This document shows positions 25,135-32,347 of a DNA stretch of 64,000 nt, piece after piece. A model generated the notes under the pieces. The model was not told where the DNA came from and ran no database searches. It saw nothing but the letters and a program-made list of their open reading frames with translations. Every line of letters starts with the position of its first letter. Positions within the stretch are counted from its first letter, which is position 1. Source of the DNA: an uncultured Roseiflexaceae bacterium (GTDB lineage: Bacteria; Chloroflexota; Chloroflexia; Chloroflexales; Roseiflexaceae). A program made the position numbers and the translations under genes. The stretch lies in NCBI GenBank assembly GCA_937988885.1, contig CALKHR010000154.1, positions 48,752-112,751 of the forward strand, given 5' to 3'.

Positions 25135-26199
25135 TTAGTCGCCAAATGCGACGCCAAGGCTGCGCGCCGTTCGAATCAGATCGTTGTGAGGTCGGACGGT
25201 TTTGACGCGAGCACAGGCTTCTTCCAGAGGCACGGTCGTGATCTCTTGCGCATGGAGAGCGACCATCTCGCCGGTGATGCCATCGGCGATTGCATTGACG
25301 GCTGCCGCGCCGTAGCGCGTCGCCAAGATGCGGTCGTATGGCGTGGGCGGGCCACCACGTTGCAGGTGCCCGAGGATCACTGCGCGGCAATCCTTACCAG
25401 TGATCTTGCTGAGTTGCTCCTCCAGCATCACTGCGACGCCACCTAAACGACCTTCCGATAGATACACGGCCTGGCCACCACGGGGGATGGCGCCTTCGGC
25501 CACTACAACAATACTAAAGGTGCTGCCAGCCGCTTCGCGAGCCATAATGCTTTCGGCAACCTTGTTGACATCGAATGGGATCTCGGGGATGAGGATCGCA
25601 TCGGCGCCACCGGCGATACCGGAGTGGAGCGCGATCCAACCCGCGTGACGACCCATGACTTCGAGGATCATCACACGATTATGGCTAGCAGCTGTGGTGT
25701 GTAGGCGATCGATCGCATCGGTAGCGACCTGTAGCGCAGTGTCGAAACCGAATGTGCGGTCGGTGCCAGCAAGATCGTTGTCGATCGTCTTTGGAACGCC
25801 GATCACGGGTGCGCCCATGCGCGAGAGTTCCAAGGCAATACGTTGTGTGCCTTCGCCGCCAATCGTGATAAGACCGTTTAGACCGAGCCGCTCGATGTTG
25901 TTGAATGCTTCGACATAGGGATCGTCCTCAGCACCAACCACACGTTGCCCACCAAAGTGACCTTTGTTTGTGGTTTGCAGAATAGTGCCGCCAAGCGGAA
26001 GGATTCCGCGCACATCATTGCCCGTGAGCACCTTATAGTCAGGCTCGCCGATCAGACCTTCGAAACCCCTCGCGATACCAAGAACTTCGTAGCCTCGGCT
26101 AATGCCAGTCTTTACTACTGCGCGGATGACAGCATTCAACCCTGGTGCGTCGCCTCCGCTGGTCAACACTCCAATTTTACCGCCCTGTCGTGGTTTCAT
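25135..26199 (-). CDS. pfkA: 6-phosphofructokinase
   Basis: A 354-residue PfkA-family enzyme that phosphorylates fructose 6-phosphate in glycolysis. Motifs: IGVLTSGGDAPGLNA, GGEGT (114-118), PKTIDND (136-142, with the catalytic Asp), RTFGFDTAL, EVMGRHAGWIA and LGHLQRGGPPTP. Gly117 at the discriminating position points to ATP as donor, whereas the Lys of PKTIDND is usual in pyrophosphate enzymes; this combination marks the mixed group III, as in actinobacterial ATP-PFKs. AGGAGAG precedes ATG at 26199. Its only neighbour in the operon is the frameshifted small protein. Confidence 0.93.
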   Translation of the reverse strand: MKPRQGGKIGVLTSGGDAPGLNAVIRAVVKTGISRGYEVLGIARGFEGLIGEPDYKVLTGNDVRGILPLGGTILQTTNKGHFGGQRVVGAEDDPYVEAFNNIERLGLNGLITIGGEGTQRIALELSRMGAPVIGVPKTIDNDLAGTDRTFGFDTALQVATDAIDRLHTTAASHNRVMILEVMGRHAGWIALHSGIAGGADAILIPEIPFDVNKVAESIMAREAAGSTFSIVVVAEGAIPRGGQAVYLSEGRLGGVAVMLEEQLSKITGKDCRAVILGHLQRGGPPTPYDRILATRYGAAAVNAIADGITGEMVALHAQEITTVPLEEACARVKTVRPHNDLIRTARSLGVAFGD

Positions 26200-26299
26200 C
26201 GCTCTCTCCTAGTTGTATTGGGATGAGACAATTGCAATTCAACGTTGAACAGACGGAGGGCGACGCTGTCCCTACCTTTCATCGAAAAATGCCTCTCCA

Positions 26300-27463
26300 T
26301 TATACAACAGCATCTTCAAACCGATGTTGCTGAACGATAGTGTGTAGACTGCGATTATACACTAAATTTTCATGCTCAAATTGCTCGATTCGAGCTTGTA
26401 TATCACACAAAAATTGATCAGCTTGAGCTTGATCGATCAACCGAGCGTCGAAGGCCAGGGTCAGTACAACGATCGGACGAGTTGCGATTCGTTCGGGTTG
26501 TCTGTCGGCCAAGACGATCGGTCGTATGGTGGGTGGGCCAATGCCCAGCAGGCAGCTTGCCCCGGGTGGCGGCGGTGGCGTCGCCAGCCAGTTTGCGGCT
26601 GCTAGGGTGGCGATCGCGAACGTGCAGGCTTGCGTGCCCGAATCCGCCTGGCGGGAGAGCGCGCGTGTGAGGCCCCGCACGTTAAGGTCCTGCGCGTCGG
26701 CGATCACGGTTGTTGATGTGCCGCCCAAGAAGGCCAAGTGCACGCGCCGCCGCATCAGAATGCCACGCTCGGTCCAAGCGCTGTTTATGCGCGGGTGATG
26801 CCGCAGCGCCGCTAGAGCGATGTAGGCGATGCAGGCGAGCGGGGTGGGGGCGATGGCGCGGGCGGGTGGGCCACCTGCATCAGCACGCTGGCAGAAGGCG
26901 TGAATAGCGCTCATATCCACCTCGAGCGCGCTCATAGCGATGGGTAGCTCGGAGCGATGCTGCATTGGTGCCTCGATGAGTGGCGCTGCGGGGGGCGCCA
27001 CAACGGATGGTGGCGTTGCTGTGCTCGGCACAACGGATTGTGGCGTTGGTGCGGCCTCAATGCCAGTAGCAGCCAATACATCGCGCTTGAGGATGCGACC
27101 GCTGGGGCCACTGCCATCAATGCCACTCAGTTCGACGCCCGCTGCGGCTGCGATTCGGCGAGCGACCGGACTAACGCGCATCGGCGGGCTAGGTGGACTT
27201 GAGGGAATTGCTGGGCTATGTGAGGCGGTCATAATGCGCACAAAAGGTGTTTCGAGGCCACATTGCGCACCAGTTGCTACGAGTTGTGCATCGAGTTGGC
27301 CTGTTGCGGGCGAGGGGATCAGCCATTCGGCGTGCGGGGAGCGTACAAGCACCAGCGGATCGCCCTGTGTAAGCTGATCTCCTGGTTCCCGAAGCCAAAG
27401 CAGCACTTCGTATGAGGCGCTCTCTGTAGGTATGGTCGGTAGGGAGAATTCCTGCGACATCAT
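26300..27463 (-). CDS. Degenerate 2-oxoacid dehydrogenase E2-like protein
   Basis: 387 residues in E2 order: an N-terminal lipoyl-like domain (about 1-78), an intact-looking peripheral-subunit-binding domain (95-131, VSPVARRIAAAAGVELSGI then GPSGRILKRDVLAA), a Pro/Ala linker and a C-terminal acyltransferase domain (about 165-365). Two key residues are gone. The lipoyl lysine of the DKA motif is His44 (RSPHAEW), and the catalytic DHRxxDG motif near the end is DARLIDQ (339-345), with Ala for His and Gln for Gly. It is probably not a working transacylase. AAGGTGGG precedes two adjacent ATGs. No E1 or E3 gene is nearby. Confidence 0.82.
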   Translation of the reverse strand: MMSQEFSLPTIPTESASYEVLLWLREPGDQLTQGDPLVLVRSPHAEWLIPSPATGQLDAQLVATGAQCGLETPFVRIMTASHSPAIPSSPPSPPMRVSPVARRIAAAAGVELSGIDGSGPSGRILKRDVLAATGIEAAPTPQSVVPSTATPPSVVAPPAAPLIEAPMQHRSELPIAMSALEVDMSAIHAFCQRADAGGPPARAIAPTPLACIAYIALAALRHHPRINSAWTERGILMRRRVHLAFLGGTSTTVIADAQDLNVRGLTRALSRQADSGTQACTFAIATLAAANWLATPPPPPGASCLLGIGPPTIRPIVLADRQPERIATRPIVVLTLAFDARLIDQAQADQFLCDIQARIEQFEHENLVYNRSLHTIVQQHRFEDAVV

Positions 27464-28173
27464 TGTCCCACCTTCTGCCTCAGTTTGTTCCTCTCTTTAA
27501 CTATACCATGATCTTGAAGATATGAGGCTGTTCTAGTGAATCGCGTTACCGAAAAGTTACGATATCTTCGAGCGGGCTTCGTAGTATTCGCTGGGCCTGT
27601 GTAGCGCATTGATATCGCTTCCCCACCGTTGCTGACAGCACATTCAATGCCGAGGACATGCCGTTTAACAGAAGTGCCGTTTTTGCACGTATTCATCCGG
27701 TTTCAACATTCGGCCCTTCGACATTTGATCGATCGCCTTTTTGCAATGCACATGAGCATAGATATTGAAACATTTTGGTGATTCTACTCATTTTTACTCA
27801 ATTTACTCACAATATAGACACTTCTTGCCCAACAATAAAGGTTTTACGACTACTACCAAGTGTCGTTTCAGATTCTTTCTATCTTAGCAGCGAATTCGAC
27901 CATACTATTCTAGCGATATGTATCATCTTGAGATACAATTCACATTAGAAGATATTGACGTTTGCACATTTGTGATCCATGATTGTTTCTATCTACTTGT
28001 TCCTATTCCAAGCAGTGATATACTAGCTTGTAGTGATCTGAATCGTTTGCCATTTTGCTTCAACCTACCTCGGCGATGTTTTGAAGATCAGCCACCTAGG
28101 CCGATAGTTTGGTGTGTATCACTAGCACTACTCTATGTACGAGCGGTGAATTGTATAGTCCACGAGTGAGACT
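27464..28173. other. AT-rich intergenic region, no supported gene
   Basis: About 710 bases between divergent genes. Two short frames (minus strand near 27460-27696 and plus strand 27918-28169) have no domain or good ribosome site and are left out. Promoters of the E2-like gene and of the PBP-STAS gene are expected here but none is clear. Confidence 0.4.
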
Positions 28174-29508
28174 ATGACACAAACAACTGGTGCCACGTTG
28201 CGTATTGGCTGTGTCCATCGAGATCTTGATTTTCCGTATTGGGCTACGTTCGCTCAGGGGATCAATGCGGCGGTTGCTGAGTTGGGAGTTGAGTTATGCT
28301 TACCTTCGATTGATGCGCAGGAAGATTGGGCCGGTGCTGCCGAGGAGGTAGCACAACAACGCCCCGACGCTGTCATTTTATCCCACGCCGTTGTTGGTAT
28401 GTTCCCCCCTTCGATCGAGCCGTTTTTGGCGCGAAATATCCCCGTTGTTGGTGCTGAGATTGGGCCTGCTCCTCATTTTGCCTCGGTGGTGCGCGCGGAT
28501 GAAGCACAGGGCACTGAGCTTGTGCTTGATCTGTTGTTCAAGCGTATGGGCGGCTGCGGCAAGTTGGTGAGCATTCCCGGTACGCATCGCTCGGAGCGGG
28601 AACGCACGCTGCAACGTATGTTGAAGGAGCACCCGACGATCGAGTTGGCGTTCGAGCAGGCTGGGTTGTGGACGCGGGAGTCGGGCCGCCGAGTGATGCA
28701 GGCTGCGCTTGAGCAACACGATGATATTCGTGGTGTGTTTGCGCATAACGATCATATGGCGGTCGGCGCTGCCGAGGTGATCGCCGAGCATGGGTTGAGC
28801 GATCAGATCACGGTAGTGGGTTTCGATGCCGATCCCGAGGGGCTGGTCGGTGTACGCGAGGGCCAATTGGCGGCGACGGTCTACCGTGGGTTGTACAAGG
28901 TGGGCAAGCTGACGCTGCAGCGCGCTGTGCAGGTGGCGCGCGGCGAGGCGGTGGAGCCGGAGCTACTTGTGCCTACGACGCTGATCACTATCGATAATTT
29001 GGTTGAAGCGACGCTCGATACGACGTATTTGCTGCCCGGGTTGCTGCGCGATCTGATTTCGAGCAGTAAGACCCAGCGTATGTTGCAGCAGCGCACGATC
29101 GATATGCAGCGCACGATTATCCGCGAGTTGTCGACACCGATTCTGCCGATCAGCGATTCGATTTTGATTATGCCGTTGGTTGGTGCTATCGATAGTAGCC
29201 GCGCTCAGCAGATTATGGATGCGATTCTGCAGGGGATCTCGCGGTATAAGGCTCAGTATATGATCATCGATATCACTGGTATTTCGATGATCGATACGCA
29301 GATCGCGTACCATTTGATTCAGGCGGCGCAGGCGATTAAGTTGTTGGGCGCGCAGGCGTTGCTGGTGGGGATTAGTCCGGATGTGGCGCACGCGCTTACG
29401 GGCTTGGGGATCGAGTTGCACGGGTTGATTACGCGCTCGACGTTGCAGGAGGGGTTTTTGTATGCGCAACGTCGGTTGCAGCGATCTGCTGCGCGGTTGA
29501 CGGGGTAG
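28174..29508 (+). CDS. Cytoplasmic periplasmic-binding-protein / STAS fusion (RsbR-like)
   Basis: 444 residues without a signal peptide or membrane helix. Residues 1-280 are a type I periplasmic-binding fold of the sugar-binding/LacI class (RIGCVHRDLDFPYWATFAQGI, GVFAHNDHMAVGAAEV, VVGFDADPEG). A short helix (about 300-325) leads to a STAS domain (335-440: IIDITGISMIDTQIAYHLIQAAQAIKLLGAQ) very like Bacillus RsbR. The first regulatory Thr (in IDTQ) is conserved; the second, the Thr of the AQT position, is Ala. The design suggests a sugar-sensing input to a partner-switching module such as the RsbT/RsbX pair encoded at 23.6-24.7 kb. Confidence 0.87.
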   Translation: MTQTTGATLRIGCVHRDLDFPYWATFAQGINAAVAELGVELCLPSIDAQEDWAGAAEEVAQQRPDAVILSHAVVGMFPPSIEPFLARNIPVVGAEIGPAPHFASVVRADEAQGTELVLDLLFKRMGGCGKLVSIPGTHRSERERTLQRMLKEHPTIELAFEQAGLWTRESGRRVMQAALEQHDDIRGVFAHNDHMAVGAAEVIAEHGLSDQITVVGFDADPEGLVGVREGQLAATVYRGLYKVGKLTLQRAVQVARGEAVEPELLVPTTLITIDNLVEATLDTTYLLPGLLRDLISSSKTQRMLQQRTIDMQRTIIRELSTPILPISDSILIMPLVGAIDSSRAQQIMDAILQGISRYKAQYMIIDITGISMIDTQIAYHLIQAAQAIKLLGAQALLVGISPDVAHALTGLGIELHGLITRSTLQEGFLYAQRRLQRSAARLTG

Positions 29509-29728
29509 TGGATGTCCTCAGATGATTTATCCACAGATTACACAGATGAGGTTTTGTCTGCTCATGCTCGTTATTTTGTGTTGATATGGAGTATAGTGGA
29601 TGAGTGCTGATCTCACGAGAACGTGAGATGCGCCATTCGGCGGGCGGACATGTCCTCACGAGGGCGTAGGCTGCTGCGCAGGCCCAATGGGTCGGTCGCG
29701 GCCCATTGGATACCCCGACTAGGGGCTT

Positions 29729-29935
29729 ATACTAAATCCGGTTGGACAGTGTCAGTAAAAAACCCGTTTTAGCCTGCGGCAGCAAGGTATTTTCTTCTTT
29801 TTGTGATGTCGAGGCGCTGCTACGCGCAGCGCCTCGACATCACCTTTTTCGAGAGATGTGGGCCTCTGTAGAAAACCAGTAACACGCCATCACATTCACG
29901 TGCCGTTTGTGAAAGTAATCATTCGGATTTGGTAT
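29729..29935 (-). repeat. MITE-like hairpin repeat, copy A (family 1)
   Basis: A 207-bp element in minus orientation. The ends are inverted repeats (ATACTAAATCCGG on the left, ATACCAAATCCGA read inward from the right). It contains the conserved box CCTTGCTGCCGCAGGCTAA and a central 41-nt hairpin (29803-29843) with a perfect 18-bp stem, GTGATGTCGAGGCGCTGC paired with its complement, and a five-base loop. Confidence 0.88.
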
Positions 29936-30172
29936 TATCGCCCCTGCATCCCAAAGTGTGTCTAGTGGTTCTTGTGCGATCTGCACGTTGTGATGCCTTG
30001 CGTTACGTGACGGCCTGTGGTATGGGTACACGCTCGGCGGCGATTGGCAGTGTGGTCTGCTTGTTTTAAGTTTCGTTTCTTTCTTGGACACTAGTCACCT
30101 TATCGCCCCAGTCACCAAGTCACCTTGTCACGATTGAGCGGCGCAGCCATGCGCTGCGGAGCAGCGCGTAAC

Positions 30173-30278
30173 GTGCGCGCGTTGTGGCGCGTAGCGCCAT
30201 CACTGTCCGAGCGCGCACACGTTGTGCACGACGTTGTTTGCCCGTAGCAACGGGCGCTCGGATCGCGGTTGGCTTTTT
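30173..30278 (-). repeat. Structured dispersed repeat, copy 2 (family 2)
   Basis: On the minus strand this matches 14277-14385. Here the fold is better: an outer stem CCGAGCGC / GCGCTCGG encloses GCCCGT TGCT ACGGGC and a near-palindrome ACGTCGTGCACAACGT, followed by TGGCGC TAC GCGCCA. It lies about 120 bases beyond the etfA stop in the same orientation, as copy 1 does relative to its upstream gene. Confidence 0.75.
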
Positions 30279-30355
30279 CAATCACAAACAACGATGCTTT
30301 TGTTGATGCGGCTGTGATTGGGGTGTTTTTGAAGCGGATGTGAGAGGGTTTGTGG

Positions 30356-30388
30356 ATCAGGTCGGTGGCGCACAACCACCGACCTGAT
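30356..30388 (-). terminator. Hairpin downstream of etfA
   Basis: A perfect 13-bp stem (ATCAGGTCGGTGG / CCACCGACCTGAT) with a seven-base loop lies 12 bases past the etfA stop codon. It lacks a T-run, so it may serve as a 3' stabiliser or a Rho-assisted terminator. Confidence 0.6.
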
Positions 30389-30399
30389 TGTGTTAGGCG

Positions 30400-31389
30400 T
30401 TAGTTTCCCGAGCGGCGCTTGATCTCCTCGGTCAGGAGCGGCACTATCTCGTTGACATCGCCAACAAGGCCGTAGGTGGCGACGCGGAAGATCGGGGCGT
30501 CGGCGTCTTTGTTGATGGCGACGATGGTGCGGGCCGAGCGCATGCCTGCGAGGTGCTGGATGGCGCCCGAGATACCGCAGGCTACGTACAGTTTGGGGGA
30601 GACGGTTTTGCCGGTTTGGCCGACTTGGTGCTCGTAGGGAATCCAGCCGGCATCGACGATCGCGCGCGAGGCGCCGTAGGCTCCACCCAGCGCTTCGGCG
30701 AGCGGCGGGATGAGCTTGAAGTAGTTTTCGGCGCTGCCGAGGCCACGCCCACCCGAGACGATCACGCTGGCGTCGGCGAGGTTGACTGCGCCTTGCTTCG
30801 GCGCGACATTGGTGACGGTGGTGCGGATCTCGACGTTCGGCAGGGCGGCGGTGACGGTTTCGCCGCTGCGACCAGGTTGGGCGGCGGGTTCGGCGAAGCT
30901 GCCTTTGCGCACCGAGACGACGGCTGACCGCGCTGCGCTGATCTGCAGGGTGTTGAAGACGTTGCCACCGTGCGATGGACGCACTGCGCTGATGGTGTCG
31001 CCTTCCAGCGTGACTTCGGTGGCATCGGCGACGAGGCCAACACCGAGATCAGCAGCGAGGGCGGCGCTGAAGTCGCGCATTTGGAAGCTGGAGCCAGTGA
31101 GGATGAGTGTTGGTTGGTGCTGTTGTGCCAGTGCTGCGACGGTGCCAACCCAGCCATCGGTGGTGTAGGCTGCGAGGGCGGCGTCATCGACGACGTAGAC
31201 TTTGTCGGCCCCGTAGGCGAAGGCGGCTTCGGTGAGCGCGCTGACGCCGGAGCCGAGCACGACGGCTGCGAGTGCGCCACCATTGGCGTTCGCGAGGTCG
31301 CGCCCTTTGCCGAGGAGTTGGCGTGTAATTGCTGCGATTGTATCTTCGTGGCGGGCTTTTTCGGCCACTACCCAGATCTCATTTGGCAT
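30400..31389 (-). CDS. etfA: Electron transfer flavoprotein alpha subunit
   Basis: A 329-residue FAD-binding ETF alpha subunit. The N-terminal half has the ETF fold (IWVVAEKARHEDTI, GADKVYVVDD), and the C-terminal FAD domain shows VIVSGGRGLGSAENYFKLIPPLAEALGGAYGASRAIVDAGW, then QVGQTGKTVSPKLYVACGISGAIQHLAGM and INKDADAPIF. ETF accepts electrons from acyl-CoA dehydrogenases and passes them to the quinone pool. AAGGAGG precedes ATG at 31389. It follows etfB by 48 bases; an acyl-CoA dehydrogenase and a crotonase lie upstream on the same strand. Confidence 0.96.
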   Translation of the reverse strand: MPNEIWVVAEKARHEDTIAAITRQLLGKGRDLANANGGALAAVVLGSGVSALTEAAFAYGADKVYVVDDAALAAYTTDGWVGTVAALAQQHQPTLILTGSSFQMRDFSAALAADLGVGLVADATEVTLEGDTISAVRPSHGGNVFNTLQISAARSAVVSVRKGSFAEPAAQPGRSGETVTAALPNVEIRTTVTNVAPKQGAVNLADASVIVSGGRGLGSAENYFKLIPPLAEALGGAYGASRAIVDAGWIPYEHQVGQTGKTVSPKLYVACGISGAIQHLAGMRSARTIVAINKDADAPIFRVATYGLVGDVNEIVPLLTEEIKRRSGN

Positions 31390-31437
31390 CGATGCCTCCT
31401 TATGTTATGTGGGTCTGTCCCCTTCGCTCTTGGCCCG

Positions 31438-32214
31438 TTAGATGACGTGGTTTTCGACGAGTTTGTCGACCAGGGTGCGCACTTTGGCTGCGGCGTCGGC
31501 TCCATCGATGATCTCGCCCGAGGAGCGCGGCGGCGGTGGCACACGCTGTACCAGGGCAGCTGCCGGTTCGGGCGCGCTGATGCCCAAGTCGGCGGCGTTC
31601 CATACGGGGATCTCGACTTTGGCCACGCGCTTGATGCGCAGAAGCGAGGGGTAGCGCGGTTCGTTGATGTCTTTGACAACGGTGACGACGGCTGGCAGGC
31701 GCGTTTCGACGGTTTCGATCTGTTCCTCAAGGTGGCGCTCGGCGACGATGCGCTTGTTGCCTTCGTTGAGTTCGGAGATCTTGCCGACGTAGGTGAGTTG
31801 CGGCCAGCCGAGCACGCGAGCGAGGGTGGGGCCGAATGCGCCGCTCTCATCGTCGGTGGAGTTGCGACCGGCGATCACGAGGTCAACGTCGCCAAGTTTC
31901 TGGATAGCAGCGGCAACGACACGGGCCGCGCCCAATACGTCAAGTTGAGCAAAGGAGGGGTCACTTAGGAGCAGCGAGTCGGTTGCGCCCATGGCGAGCG
32001 CGCGACGGATCTGCTCTTTCCACTCTTCGGGGCCGAGCGAGAGGACGGTGACTTTGCCACCGAGTTCCTCGTTCCAACGCAAGCCTTCTTCCACGGCGTA
32101 CTCATCGAAAAGGTTCATGATCTGCTCAATACCATCGGCATTGATGCTGAGATCTGGGTTGACCTTTACGGTGTTGTCGCGTGGGACTTGCTTCATACAA
32201 ACAACAATATGCAT
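31438..32214 (-). CDS. etfB: Electron transfer flavoprotein beta subunit
   Basis: A 258-residue ETF beta subunit: MHIVVCMKQVPRDNTVKVNPD at the start, NLFDEYAVEEGLRW, ALAMGATDSLLLSD, and the AMP-binding signature DLVIAGRNSTDDESGAFGP. The C-terminal arm that embraces the alpha subunit is present (residues about 195-258). AAAGGAGGAG precedes ATG at 32214. It is transcribed before etfA. The pair belongs to the non-bifurcating type as far as the sequence shows, but this was not tested by alignment. Confidence 0.95.
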   Translation of the reverse strand: MHIVVCMKQVPRDNTVKVNPDLSINADGIEQIMNLFDEYAVEEGLRWNEELGGKVTVLSLGPEEWKEQIRRALAMGATDSLLLSDPSFAQLDVLGAARVVAAAIQKLGDVDLVIAGRNSTDDESGAFGPTLARVLGWPQLTYVGKISELNEGNKRIVAERHLEEQIETVETRLPAVVTVVKDINEPRYPSLLRIKRVAKVEIPVWNAADLGISAPEPAAALVQRVPPPPRSSGEIIDGADAAAKVRTLVDKLVENHVI

Positions 32215-32347
32215 GCTAACTCCTCCTTTGGATATGATGTGTAGTGCTTGTGCGGCATCTCCATTGATGCTCCTCGCACGAGGGCTTTGAGGATTCGAAC
32301 GATGTTCAGGCGATTACGATGCCTCAAAGCCTATGCATAGTATACCA

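Larger units (their letters stand above)
29509..30399. other. Repeat-rich intergenic region
   Basis: About 890 bases with no supported gene. In order it holds one TTATCCACA box (29527-29535), a hairpin at 29683-29708 (CCAATGGG / CCCATTGG) that may end the PBP-STAS transcript, a full family-1 element, the second copy of the structured family-2 repeat and the etfA terminator hairpin. Only these repeats explain the gap. Confidence 0.6.

Noticed and set aside
27918..28169. An 83-codon frame just before the PBP-STAS gene
   Set aside because: There is no ribosome site, no family, and the composition resembles translated non-coding AT-rich DNA.
29527..29535. A TTATCCACA DnaA-type box
   Set aside because: It is a single box with no cluster, no AT-rich unwinding element and no dnaA/dnaN nearby, so an origin is not supported.
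29803..29843. The family-1 hairpin interpreted only as a terminator
   Set aside because: It recurs inside a larger conserved element with fixed flanking boxes and terminal repeats in both orientations relative to genes, so termination alone does not explain it.
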